41,627 nucleotides of DNA from Chloroflexia bacterium (GCA_030431755.1 JAUIIK010000034.1:1-41627); one strand, 5' to 3'. Shown: positions 1-8,124, numbered from the stretch's first letter. Numbers and translations are program-made. The notes: generated from the sequence alone by a model not told the origin.

Positions 1-697
1 GAACCAGCAGGGCTGCAGCAAGCGCGCCGAAGCTGGTCAGGCGGCTGCGCAGGCGCTTCCGGGCGGACTGCCGTTCGACATCCGGCGCGATCTCTTCCCA
101 CAGCGGCGCGCGTGGCGACTCGATAGCCAACCGGCGCAGCGTGTTTGCTACGGTCTCCCCAGCGCCGATGGCCGCAAGCTCGCGGACTCTCCGGCGGATC
201 TCGCCAACTGGAGCAGTAGACAACTCCCGTCCAGCGACGCTTGCGGCCATCGCGGCCGCCTCGGGTTCGGACAACCCCGCATAGTCCACAAGCACCAGCT
301 GCAAACGCTCGGCCGGGCTGAGGCGGTCGAGCCCGTGACGCAGCCGCGTGCGGTCGTCATCGACCTGAAAGCGCTCAGCCGCTGCTCCCATCAGCGCCAC
401 TCTGTCGAGGCCGTCGCCATGCTCCAACGTGACGTTAGCCTGAGCAATTGGCATATGTCGCAGGAGCCAGGGATAGAAGTCCGCTTCAAGATCGAACGAA
501 CCCAGCCTGCCCAGGGCCAGCACGCACACCTGGCCGGCAATCTCCCGCGCAGACTCGTGCTCACCCGTCAGCAGGTAGGCAACGCCGACCAGGTCATGCT
601 GGAAGTGCTCGACGATCTGCCGGGCGGCCTGGGCCGAACCACGTTGGGCCGCGGCGATGAGCGCGGTCAGGTCAACGCGGCCGCCAGCCGGTTTCAT
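1..697 (-). CDS. Membrane-anchored sigma-70-like protein (partial, runs off left edge)
   Basis: The frame is open from an ATG at 697-695 to base 1 (232 codons), so the C-terminus is missing. Residues about 10-75 resemble an ECF sigma region 2 (Q-R-G-S repeat start, then VAYLLTGEHESAREIA). Residues about 125-180 look like a region 4 helix-turn-helix (LDRLSPAERLQLVLVDYAGLSE). A basic stretch (RKRLRSRL) leads into a hydrophobic run at the edge that probably starts a transmembrane helix. The ATG overlaps the stop of the upstream gene as ATGA, so the two are probably translationally coupled. It is a paralogue of that gene. Function is unknown: it could be an anchored ECF-like factor or a sigma-fold sensor. 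The gene is well supported; the role is inference. Confidence 0.8.
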   Translation of the reverse strand, partial: MKPAGGRVDLTALIAAAQRGSAQAARQIVEHFQHDLVGVAYLLTGEHESAREIAGQVCVLALGRLGSFDLEADFYPWLLRHMPIAQANVTLEHGDGLDRVALMGAAAERFQVDDDRTRLRHGLDRLSPAERLQLVLVDYAGLSEPEAAAMAASVAGRELSTAPVGEIRRRVRELAAIGAGETVANTLRRLAIESPRAPLWEEIAPDVERQSARKRLRSRLTSFGALAAALLV

Positions 698-3207
698 CCC
701 GATGGCACGTCGCCCGCCGGCGCGCCTTCGGCCGTGACCGGTGCGCTGACCTTCGCGGCGTCCGGCAGGAGCAGCGAGCGATCGGGCAACCCACCATCCG
801 GCCAGTCGATGTCGAGCGCTAGCGTCCAATCGCCCGGCTCCGCGAGCTGGACAACGCCTTGATAGTGACCATAGGCAACGCGGCCAAGCTCCAGGATCAA
901 CGGCTGCGCGTCGGCTGCCTGGGTCCAGCGGGCGCGGACGCCGGCCGGCGGGTCGAAACGCGCGCCGCCGGGCTGGGGCTCGACCGCCTCGCCGGTCAAG
1001 GGATGGACAAAGCGCACATCGACCGTCACGGTCCCGCCAGGGTTGGCGTCGGATTGGGAGACCTCCACCCGCGCCGCCGCTAGCGGTTCGGTCGCGGCCT
1101 GGCTCTTCTGCCGCTGGCCGTCGATAGCCGGCGAGCTGGCGTAGGTGCGTTGATAGAGGGTCGCGATGGATTCGAGCGAGAAGCGTTCGGCGGCCGGGAT
1201 GTCGAGCGTCTGGTAAGCGCCGGTGGCCGTGTCGATGGCGATGAGCTGCCCTTCGGTTGAGCGCCCCCCGCCACGGACGGCGACGCGCGCGTAGAGTGTC
1301 GCGCCGTCGCCACTAAGCAGGATCTCGGTCGGGCGCAGGTCTGTCACCCAATGGTCGACAATCGTCCAGCTATCGGCGTCGATCACCCAGATCCCGGCGG
1401 ACGCGCCGCCGAGCGTGCCTTCAGCGTAGATGCGGCTGCCATCCGGCGCGATCTGCATGGCGCGACCCTGCGGGTAGCTCACGCCGATCTCCGCACCGGC
1501 CAGCACTCCCGGATCGAGCGGGATGATCCCGGCGAGCGTCTGGTTGAAGAGGTTGAAGACCGCGACTTCGAGGCTGGCCGTCGAGAGGATGTAGAGCCAG
1601 TGGCCATCGTGCGAGACCGCCTGCTGGTAGGGCAGCGGATCGGCGACCGGTTGGAAGGGCAACACCTGGCGTGGCTCCAGGCGGCCCCGGTCGAGATCGA
1701 AGAGATGCACAGCTAACTGGTGATGATAGAGCGTGTGCTCGACGCCGAAGAGCATCTCGCTCCCGGCAATCAGCTTGCTCTCATAGAGGAAGAAGGTGCG
1801 GCTGTCGGGCAGATCGAAGAGAATGCGCCCGTGAATCTTCCGGCCACCGGGAACCGCGTAGGCCAGGTAGGTGATCTGGAGGCCGGCGGTCTCGGGCGGC
1901 GCTTCGTTGGTGATGGCGAAGAGATTGAGCTGGTTGGCCCCCGGCGGCGCGTGCAGCCGGACATCGTGGGCGGCAAAACCGGCCAAGTTCGTGCCAATCG
2001 TCTCCAGCAACGAACCGTCAGCGCGGCTCAACACGTCGATCTCGACGAGGTCGCCCCGCTGCCAGAGGTGCCGGGCAACGTAGACACGCTCGTGGTCGGC
2101 GGCGACGCTCAAGCGGGTTTCGGGCCGCTGGCCGAGGGCGGCCTCCTCGTCGGTGGCGACGGCGACCCGCCAGAGCTCATGGGAGAGATCGCCGGCGAAC
2201 GCGCCGACATAGGCAGTTGCCTGACCATCCTCGAAGACATACCAGCGCAAGTAGACCTGGCTGCCATCCGGCGCGACGACGGGCGGGCCTGCTTCCAGCG
2301 TGTTCTCGCCGAGCAACGGCGCGGCATCGAGCCGCTCGGTGAAAAGCCACGACTGCCGCGCCTCCGAGCTGCGGCTGGAGAAGAGCAAGGTGTCGCCGAC
2401 ATTCGCGGCCGGCGTGGGCGTTGCGGTCGGAGCCACCGAGACAACTGTCGCCGCCGTCGGCCCGGCCGCCGCGAGCGCGGTCGGCGTAGGTTCCGGCGCG
2501 CTGTCGCCGCCACGCCAGAAGACGAATGTGCCGCCGATCAGAAGGATCGCGCAGACTGCGGCGGCAACCCCGAGCGACATCCAACGCTGGCGTGCGCGTT
2601 CCCGCTCGAAGCGCCGCGCCACCCGTTCTTCAATCAGTGGCCAGAGCGCGACACGCGGGGCGCTGAGGGCGATGGCGTTGAGCGCCGTCGTCAGCTCGTT
2701 CGCAGTCGCAAGTCCGGCAGCCTCGCTCAACCGGCTCCGGCTGTCGGCAACTTGGACGTAGACCAGCTCCGGCGAAAGATCGAGCACAACTGCAAGATCC
2801 TCGACCGGCAAGCCTCCGAAGTGGTGGAGCGCGATTGCCGCCCGCTGATGATCGTCGAGCCGCGCCAGCGCCTCGCGCACGCGCCGGATGGCGGGCTCGG
2901 GATGTTGCGTCTGGTTGCCGCCGGTGCCCGCAGCCACCGGGACTTGCGGCGTGTGGCGGTCGCGCTCGTTCCACTGCATGGCGGCCTCGCTGAGCAGCGC
3001 TTGCTCGAAGCGGTCGACCGTCGCCCCATGCCGGAGCCGGCTAAACAGCTCGACGGCGGCGTTGGAGACGAGCTCGATGGACCAATCGCGGTTGCCGGTG
3101 AGGAGGTAAACGGCACGCAACGCCAGCGGGGCGTGCCGCGCCGTGAGTTCCCGGCACGCCTCCAGGTCGCCGTCATGACATGCATCGAGCAGCCCGCGAT
3201 CGTCCAG
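694..3207 (-). CDS. Sigma-70-like N-terminus fused to transmembrane helix and beta-propeller-like exterior
   Basis: About 837 residues if started at CTG 3207-3205. Region 2-like helices lie near residues 8-60 (ACHDGDLEACREL, then AVYLLTGNRDWS). A region 4-like segment lies near 109-162 (ALARLDDHQRAAIALHHFGG). One transmembrane helix lies near 210-232, followed by a Thr/Pro/Ala-rich linker. The large outer part has repeated motifs of the type VAPDGSQVYLRW, SHDGHWLYILS and APDGSRIYAEG, typical of WD40/YVTN-like propellers. The last 120 residues look like an Ig-type domain. No ATG, GTG or TTG occurs between the in-frame stop at 3282-3280 and TTG 3120, yet codons before 3120 encode conserved-looking sigma sequence. 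CTG 3207 has GAGGG nine bases upstream. If TTG 3120 is used, the protein loses 29 residues of region 2. A transcription or signalling role is inferred. Confidence 0.75.
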   Translation of the reverse strand: MDDRGLLDACHDGDLEACRELTARHAPLALRAVYLLTGNRDWSIELVSNAAVELFSRLRHGATVDRFEQALLSEAAMQWNERDRHTPQVPVAAGTGGNQTQHPEPAIRRVREALARLDDHQRAAIALHHFGGLPVEDLAVVLDLSPELVYVQVADSRSRLSEAAGLATANELTTALNAIALSAPRVALWPLIEERVARRFERERARQRWMSLGVAAAVCAILLIGGTFVFWRGGDSAPEPTPTALAAAGPTAATVVSVAPTATPTPAANVGDTLLFSSRSSEARQSWLFTERLDAAPLLGENTLEAGPPVVAPDGSQVYLRWYVFEDGQATAYVGAFAGDLSHELWRVAVATDEEAALGQRPETRLSVAADHERVYVARHLWQRGDLVEIDVLSRADGSLLETIGTNLAGFAAHDVRLHAPPGANQLNLFAITNEAPPETAGLQITYLAYAVPGGRKIHGRILFDLPDSRTFFLYESKLIAGSEMLFGVEHTLYHHQLAVHLFDLDRGRLEPRQVLPFQPVADPLPYQQAVSHDGHWLYILSTASLEVAVFNLFNQTLAGIIPLDPGVLAGAEIGVSYPQGRAMQIAPDGSRIYAEGTLGGASAGIWVIDADSWTIVDHWVTDLRPTEILLSGDGATLYARVAVRGGGRSTEGQLIAIDTATGAYQTLDIPAAERFSLESIATLYQRTYASSPAIDGQRQKSQAATEPLAAARVEVSQSDANPGGTVTVDVRFVHPLTGEAVEPQPGGARFDPPAGVRARWTQAADAQPLILELGRVAYGHYQGVVQLAEPGDWTLALDIDWPDGGLPDRSLLLPDAAKVSAPVTAEGAPAGDVPSG

Positions 3208-3299
3208 CGCTGTCGTCCCTCGCCTCCCGGCCGCGCACCTGGATGCAGTGAACGCGGCCCGTATCCATGACTCAGTACGTTAATGATAACGAGCGGCGA

Positions 3300-4757
3300 C
3301 TACGTTCGATATCCCACTGGCGGCACGAAGCCCCCAAACGCCTCCTCGACCAGCGCTGCGAAACGTAGCGTCGTGCGATCTTCGAGGTAGGGGCCGATAG
3401 CCTGGAGACCGAGCGGCAGCCCAGCCGCAGTCTGTCCGGACGGGAAGGCAGTGCCGGGATGCCCAGAAAGATTGCAGAGCGCGGGGTAGGGAAACATGTA
3501 GACGGAGCGGACCGGCTCGCCGTTGACCGTCACATAGCGCGTCGCATGTTCCTCAATCAATTCATCATGTGGGAAGGCATTCGTGAGTGTGCAGGGCGCA
3601 AGGAGGATATCCCAAGCGCGGAAGAAGTGGGCCAGCCGTTCACGGTAGACCTCGCGCTCGGCAAACCAGCGCAGGTAGTCGCCGACGTTCGCCGCGAACG
3701 CCTCGGCGATCGTCGGTACGAACTGGTCGTCCCCCTGCCGGGCTTCATCGCGGAATGCCTCGGCTTCCTCGGGCGGCGATTCGGCCCCGGCTTGGGAAAA
3801 GAGAATGCGCAGGTACGTCTTGAAGTAGGCGGGGAAGTCGCCATCGAACGGGTCGACCGTCGCCACCGTCGCTCCCGCCGCTGCGAGCCTGGCGCCCCAA
3901 TGCTCCACTGCCCCGGCGATCTCGTCATTCAACGGCAGCCAATCGAAGCGCGGCAGCAGCGCCACTCGCAGATCAGCCAGGCGCTCGGTGCGTGGCGCGG
4001 GCAAGTCGAGCCGCCAGGCGATGTCTTCGCCCGCAGCCGGGCCGCTCATCAGATTGAAGAGGAGTTCCAGATCCCCGGCTGACCGCGCCAGCGGCCCCTG
4101 GACTGCCATCGCGAAGGCGGCGTTCTGGTGTTTGCCGCCTGGGAAATGGCCACTCCGCGGCAGCGCAGTCTCGCTCGACTTGTGCCCGAAGAGTCCGCAG
4201 AACGCGGAGGGCACGCGAATCGATCCGGCATAGTCGCCGCCAATCTCCAACGGCGTCATGCCGGTGGCCAGCGCGGCAGCCGCGCCGCCGCTCGAGCCGC
4301 CCGGAGTGCGGGTCAGGTCCCAGGGGTTAGACGTGCATCCGTAGAGTGGATTGTCAGACTTGTGGTCGGCGGCGTAGGGCGGCATGTTGGTCTTGCCGAT
4401 AATGATGCCGCCGGCGCCCTTAATGGCCGCGACGGCCGCGGAATCCCAATCCGCTATCTCATCGGCGCGTTCGGGAATCCCGCCACCGGTGGCCGGCAAG
4501 CCATCGACGAAGAAGCCGTCCTTGACCGTCATCGGCAGCCCCAGCAGCTGGTTGTTCGCGCCGGCCGCACGAGCGTCGTCGGCGGCTTGCGCGGCAGCCA
4601 GCGCCCGCTCGAAGTCGCGCACGACGACAGCGTTGATGGCCCCGTCGATCTGCCCGATGCGGTCAATGTGCATGCGGGTCAGGTCAACGGAAGAGACCTC
4701 GCGACGGTCCAATGCGGCCAGCAGCTCGGTCGCGGTGGCGTACGGATTGACACTCAT
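3300..4757 (-). CDS. Amidase signature family hydrolase
   Basis: A 485-residue amidase of the AS family, which hydrolyses carboxamides with a Ser-cisSer-Lys triad. The triad is visible as K79 (GLPMTVKDGF), cis-Ser S155 (TPGGSSGG) and nucleophile S179 (DYAGSIRVPS); the 24-residue spacing of the two serines is normal. I chose ATG 4757-4755 because AGGCGG lies just upstream; an ATG at 4790 adds 11 residues but has no ribosome binding site. The full-length core lacks the gatB/gatC neighbours expected of the tRNA amidotransferase GatA, so a catabolic or xenobiotic amide substrate is more likely. It is 85 bp downstream of the 80-residue orphan on the same strand. A second amidase lies at 26365-27645. 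Confidence 0.88.
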   Translation of the reverse strand: MSVNPYATATELLAALDRREVSSVDLTRMHIDRIGQIDGAINAVVVRDFERALAAAQAADDARAAGANNQLLGLPMTVKDGFFVDGLPATGGGIPERADEIADWDSAAVAAIKGAGGIIIGKTNMPPYAADHKSDNPLYGCTSNPWDLTRTPGGSSGGAAAALATGMTPLEIGGDYAGSIRVPSAFCGLFGHKSSETALPRSGHFPGGKHQNAAFAMAVQGPLARSAGDLELLFNLMSGPAAGEDIAWRLDLPAPRTERLADLRVALLPRFDWLPLNDEIAGAVEHWGARLAAAGATVATVDPFDGDFPAYFKTYLRILFSQAGAESPPEEAEAFRDEARQGDDQFVPTIAEAFAANVGDYLRWFAEREVYRERLAHFFRAWDILLAPCTLTNAFPHDELIEEHATRYVTVNGEPVRSVYMFPYPALCNLSGHPGTAFPSGQTAAGLPLGLQAIGPYLEDRTTLRFAALVEEAFGGFVPPVGYRT

Positions 4758-4842
4758 GCGGAGCCGCCTCGCAGTCGATGTAGAGCTCATATCGCTAGCT
4801 GCGGCATCATATCAATTTCAGTTGCTGTGGATTGGCGCTGGA

Positions 4843-5085
4843 TCAGGCCTTGCGGCGGGAGGCGGGCACCGTTGTGAAGCGGACGACATTGTCCGGGTAG
4901 TCATCAACGACGACGGCGGCTTCACGAATGGTGCGACGTTCCTGAATCCGCCGGACGGTGGCGTCTTCGTAGTCGTCGAGGCCAAAGGCGGAGAAGACGG
5001 CCCGGTGCGGTGCAGAGAGGATGCGGCTGTTTCCGCGGGACATGAGCAGTCGTGGTGTCGGCTCAGGGTGAGTGAGCTTTTTCAT
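4843..5085 (-). CDS. Unrecognised 80-residue protein
   Basis: ATG 5085 opens an 80-residue frame starting MKKLTHPEP. I do not recognise a family. The protein is basic at both ends, has a central acidic patch (GLDDYED) followed by a probable helix (ATVRRIQERRTIREAAVVV), and has no signal peptide or membrane segment. It has balanced, protein-like composition, unlike the Arg/Ser-rich shadow frames nearby. It also has its own well-formed promoter and a perfect inverted repeat upstream, which argues that it is expressed and regulated. The amidase gene lies downstream on the same strand. It could be a small DNA- or protein-binding factor; no function is claimed. Confidence 0.6.
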   Translation of the reverse strand: MKKLTHPEPTPRLLMSRGNSRILSAPHRAVFSAFGLDDYEDATVRRIQERRTIREAAVVVDDYPDNVVRFTTVPASRRKA

Positions 5086-5109
5086 TCGTCCGCACTTCCG
5101 ACCAGACTA

Positions 5110-5157
5110 TACGTACACACTGTACGTACTATACAGGCGGCAGTGACAATAGGTCAA
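5110..5157 (-). promoter_or_regulatory. Promoter with overlapping palindromic operator for the 80-residue gene
   Basis: On the minus strand TTGACC (5157-5152) and TATAGT (5133-5128) are separated by exactly 18 bp, a good sigma-70-type promoter. A perfect inverted repeat, TACGTACA-CAC-TGTACGTA (5110-5128), touches the -10 element and covers the expected transcription start, a typical place for a repressor. The regulator is unknown. The GTACGTA core recurs at recJ (21407-21422) and upstream of the glycosylase gene (11359-11372). Confidence 0.6.
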
Positions 5158-5309
5158 TAGTCCTAGTGTACGGACACTCCGTTACGTGCGACGCTTACCC
5201 CTCGTTGCGGCACGCATGATGGACCGGGCGGCGCTCGCAGTGGTGGCAACACATCACCTCCCCGGATAGGCAGTGACGTGGCCACGGACCGGGTAACCAG
5301 GGCTACCGT

Positions 5310-5816
5310 CTAGGCACGCTGATGCGGCACTGGACGGAAGTCGTCAGGGCCATGGCCGCGCCGGTAGACCATGAAGGTGCGCTGGAAGGTGATGACGATC
5401 ACGCCATCCTGGTTGTAGCCCTCGGTCCGGGCCGTGACGATGCCGAGCTGCGGGCGGGAGCTGGACTCGCGCTTGTCGAGGATCTCGGAACGGGAGTAGA
5501 GCGTGTCGCCCTCGAAGACAGGGTTCGGCAAGCGGATCTCGTCCCAGGCGAGATTGGCGAAGACATTCTGGGTCAGGTCGGTTACGCTCTGGCCGGTCAC
5601 CAGCGACAGGGTAAAGGCGGAGTTGACCAGCGGTTTGCCGAACTCGGTCTGGGCGGCGTAATGGTGGTCGAAGTGAATCCGGGCGGTGTTCTGGGTCAGC
5701 AGCGTGAACCAGCTATTGTCCGTCGTCGTGACCGTCCGCCCGAGCGGGTGCTCGTAGACATCGCCGACCTCGAAATCCTCGTAGAAGCGGCCTGTCCACC
5801 CTGGCTTCTCTGTCAT
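5310..5816 (-). CDS. MaoC-like (R)-specific enoyl-CoA hydratase/dehydratase
   Basis: A 168-residue hot-dog-fold protein of the MaoC type, which hydrates or dehydrates acyl-CoA double bonds. Visible marks are the N-terminal F-x-D-F-x-V-G segment, the loop FDHHYAAQTEFGKPLVNSAF holding the usual Asp/His catalytic pair (D-x-x-x-A and FGxPLVNS), and a C-terminal strand VIVITFQRTFMVYRR. The length is normal for a single-domain member, of the kind related to mesaconyl-CoA hydratase. It starts at ATG 5816. It is divergent from the Uma2 gene and lies in the same broad region as the acyl-CoA dehydrogenase at 6863-8020, so a fatty or dicarboxylic acyl-CoA pathway is plausible. The exact substrate cannot be told. 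Confidence 0.85.
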   Translation of the reverse strand: MTEKPGWTGRFYEDFEVGDVYEHPLGRTVTTTDNSWFTLLTQNTARIHFDHHYAAQTEFGKPLVNSAFTLSLVTGQSVTDLTQNVFANLAWDEIRLPNPVFEGDTLYSRSEILDKRESSSRPQLGIVTARTEGYNQDGVIVITFQRTFMVYRRGHGPDDFRPVPHQRA

Positions 5817-5891
5817 GCTATGGCGCTTTCCGTTGCGGTATTGTTAGCTCTAAGTACCTCGAAACACCCGAGCATAGCGCAGGAGCAACGC

Positions 5892-6437
5892 ATGGCGACA
5901 ACCAGAGCGCTGACGGTTGACGATCTCTGGGAACTAGATGACGACGGCTGCCGGCACGAGTTGATCCGGGGAGAGTTGGTAACGATGGCGCCGACGGGTG
6001 GGGTGCATGGCGAACTGCTGTATCGACTCGTCGCGTTGTTGGCGTCACAGCAGGTCCACGAGCAGGGTCGGGTGTTCGTTGGAGATACGGGCTTTCGGCT
6101 CAGTCAAGAGGAAGAGACGGTCCTCGCGCCGGATATTGCGATCATACGGAATGAACGGCTAACCGGAGCGGAACGAATCACGGGGTTCATCCCGCTGGCT
6201 CCCGATCTCGTCATTGAAATTCTCTCGCCATCTGACCGAGTTGGTCGGGTGAATGAGAAGATTGCCCTCTACCTGGATGGTGGTGTCCAGACGATCTGGA
6301 TTGTGGATCCAGATCGTCGCACAGTGACAGAGCATGCTATTGATAGACCAGACCAGCTACTTCAGTCTGGAGATGTTCTGACTGCAGGGAATCTCTCCAT
6401 GAGTTTCCAGATCCGCATTGAAGAGATCTTCGATTAG
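5892..6437 (+). CDS. Uma2 family endonuclease (DUF820)
   Basis: A 181-residue protein with the Uma2 restriction-endonuclease-like PD-(D/E)xK fold. Recognisable parts are the N-terminal LTVDDLWELDDDGCRHELI..GEL, the LAPDIAII strand giving an active-site Asp, DLVIEILSPSD giving the Glu, and the closing IALYLDGGVQTIWIVDP. ATG 5892 is preceded by AGGAG at 5881-5885 with ideal spacing; a longer frame reaching back to 5322 is antisense shadow. Uma2 genes are abundant in Chloroflexota and cyanobacteria and their biological role is poorly known. It converges with the antitoxin-like gene at 6516-6758, but nothing shows that they work together. Confidence 0.88.
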   Translation: MATTRALTVDDLWELDDDGCRHELIRGELVTMAPTGGVHGELLYRLVALLASQQVHEQGRVFVGDTGFRLSQEEETVLAPDIAIIRNERLTGAERITGFIPLAPDLVIEILSPSDRVGRVNEKIALYLDGGVQTIWIVDPDRRTVTEHAIDRPDQLLQSGDVLTAGNLSMSFQIRIEEIFD

Positions 6438-6515
6438 TTCAATGGATCGGTAGCAGTCAGGTCGCCCGCTTGATCCATCTCATTGCCCGGCGGAATGAGG
6501 CATAGCCGGTCCAGA

Positions 6516-6758
6516 TCAGCGTGCGTGCAGCTCATCTCGAGTCCACGTGATCCGCCCCTGTGTGCCGAGATCAAAGCCCCGCTCCATCCGTGCCATCGAC
6601 CGCCGTCGCGCAGCTTCGTATTCGTGATGACTTGCAATGATTTCTCTCAACCCTGCCAGCACCAGCTGGGATAGGCTTGTCCGACGCTCGCCGGCCACCG
6701 TCTCGGCATCCTGCAACAGATCCTCGGGTAACGTTATTGTGATCTCGACGTCTGCCAT
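6516..6758 (-). CDS. Ribbon-helix-helix-type antitoxin-like protein
   Basis: 80 residues from ATG 6758-6756, preceded by AGGTGG. The N-terminus VEITITLPEDLLQDAETVAG then SLSQLVLAGLREII has the beta-strand plus two-helix pattern of ribbon-helix-helix DNA-binding proteins (CopG/VapB-like). The basic C-terminal half (EAARRRSMARMERGFDLG) is typical of the toxin-binding part of VapB antitoxins. A longer frame to 6860 adds 34 non-conserved-looking residues without a ribosome binding site. I see no PIN-domain toxin downstream: 6438-6515 has no convincing frame. It is therefore an orphan antitoxin or a free-standing regulator. Confidence 0.7.
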   Translation of the reverse strand: MADVEITITLPEDLLQDAETVAGERRTSLSQLVLAGLREIIASHHEYEAARRRSMARMERGFDLGTQGRITWTRDELHAR

Positions 6759-6862
6759 GTCTCCACCTTCGCGCAACTTCGCAGAGTCCATAGTGTACCG
6801 GCATATATGACGCGCGTAGATCTCAAAACCCTTAGCAAGACTACTCCGACCAGGGCTCACGG

Positions 6863-8020
6863 TCAGAACGAGCGCGGCAGGCCCAGGATGTGCTCGGCGA
6901 GGTAGGAGAGGATGAGGTTCGTCGAGATCGGCGCGATCTGGTAGAGGCGGGTCTCACGGAATTTGCGCTCGACATCGTACTCACGGGCGAAACCGTAACC
7001 GCCGAAGGTCTGCATCGCGACATTGGCGGCTTCCCAGGAGGCGTCGGCGGCGAGGAGCTTGGCCATGTTCGCTTCCGCCCCGCACGGCTCGCCGGCGTCG
7101 AAGAGCGCGGCGGATCGCTCGACCATGAGCGCTGCTGACTCGACGTTGGCGTAGGCGCGCGCCAGCGGGAATTGGATGCCCTGGTTCTGGCCGATTGGCC
7201 GCTCGAAGACAACGCGGGTCTTGGCGTAATCGGTCGCCTTCTCGATGAACCAGCGGCCATCGCCGACACACTCGGCGGCGATCAGGATGCGCTCGGTATT
7301 GAGCCCGTCGAGCAGGTAGCGGAAGCCCATGCCCTCCTCGCCGATCAGGCAGGAGGCGGAGATTTCGAGATTGTCGAAGAAGAGCTGGTTGGTGTCGTTG
7401 TTGATCATCACCTCGACCGGCTGAATCTCGAAGCCCTCCGGGTCAAGCGCCTCCTGCTCGATCAAGAACAGTGACAGGCCATGCGTGCGCCGCTCGACCT
7501 CGTCCAGCGGCGTCGTCCGGGCCAGCAGCAGGAGCAGGTCGGAGTTGTTCGCACGGGATATAAACATCTTCTGGCCATTGACGATGTAATGTTCGCCGTC
7601 GCGCACTGCCGTTGTCTGGAGCCGGGTCGTGTCGGTGCCGGAGTTGGGCTCGGTGACGCCGAAGGTCTGGAAGCGCAGCTCGCCGCTGGCGATCTTCGGC
7701 AGATAGTAATCACGTTGCTCCTCTGAAGCATGGCGCAGCAGCGTGCTCATATACATCTGACCATGACAGGGACCGGCGGCTCCACCGGCCCGGTTGATCT
7801 CCCCGGCGATGACGGCCGCCTCGCTGACGCCCAGCCCGAACCCGCCGTATTCCTCGGGAATCAGGGCGCTGAGATAGCCTGATGCGATCAGCTCATCGAC
7901 GAACTCGCTCGGGTACTCTTTCTTGCTGTCCTTCTCCCGCCAGTACTCACCCGGATAGCGCTCGCAGACCTCGCGCACCCAGCGGCGGAGCTCGTCGTGA
8001 GTTGGTGTGTTGGTAGTCAT
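6863..8020 (-). CDS. Acyl-CoA dehydrogenase
   Basis: A 385-residue FAD-dependent acyl-CoA dehydrogenase that introduces a 2,3-double bond into acyl-CoA and passes electrons to ETF. All three domains are visible: N-terminal helices (GLGVSEAAVIAGEINRAGG), the middle beta domain (FQTFGVTEPNSGTDTTRLQT and IVNGQKMFISRA), and the C-terminal helical domain (QTFGGYGFAREYDVERKFRE). The segment that carries catalytic Glu as YEGT in medium-chain enzymes reads RLYQIAPISTN here, so the base must lie elsewhere. ATG 8020 has a strong GAAGGAGG ribosome site that is fused to an intergenic repeat (8041-8124). It follows prs on the same strand. The acyl substrate is unknown. Confidence 0.9.
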   Translation of the reverse strand: MTTNTPTHDELRRWVREVCERYPGEYWREKDSKKEYPSEFVDELIASGYLSALIPEEYGGFGLGVSEAAVIAGEINRAGGAAGPCHGQMYMSTLLRHASEEQRDYYLPKIASGELRFQTFGVTEPNSGTDTTRLQTTAVRDGEHYIVNGQKMFISRANNSDLLLLLARTTPLDEVERRTHGLSLFLIEQEALDPEGFEIQPVEVMINNDTNQLFFDNLEISASCLIGEEGMGFRYLLDGLNTERILIAAECVGDGRWFIEKATDYAKTRVVFERPIGQNQGIQFPLARAYANVESAALMVERSAALFDAGEPCGAEANMAKLLAADASWEAANVAMQTFGGYGFAREYDVERKFRETRLYQIAPISTNLILSYLAEHILGLPRSF

Positions 8021-8040
8021 TGCACGCCTCCTTCGGAGTC

Positions 8041-8124
8041 GTAGGGGATAGGTGACAGGTTACAGGGGATAGCAGAGTGAAGATACTGACAGTTCTACTA
8101 TCCCCTGAAACCTAGGCCCTATAG
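8041..8124. repeat. G-rich inverted repeat, copy A (between prs and acyl-CoA dehydrogenase)
   Basis: The left arm 8041-8075 (GTAGGGGATAGG core) and right arm 8095-8124 are imperfect inverted repeats around a roughly 19-bp spacer; the best 20-bp block matches at 17 positions. The right arm overlaps the prs stop codon and the left arm runs almost into the ribosome binding site of the dehydrogenase gene. Related copies lie at 34526-34784 and 35938-36023. Confidence 0.8.

Noticed and set aside
1720-3270. Long plus-strand frame of 516 codons
   Set aside because: It is antisense to the sigma-like gene and is mirror-coded from its high-GC third positions; it lacks any recognisable domain.
5322-5891. 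N-terminal extension of the Uma2 protein
   Set aside because: It is antisense to the MaoC gene; ATG 5892 has a good ribosome site and matches the usual Uma2 N-terminus.
6434-6637. Toxin partner of the antitoxin-like gene
   Set aside because: The only frame overlapping and following the antitoxin has no PIN or RelE-like motif and ends after a few unstructured residues.
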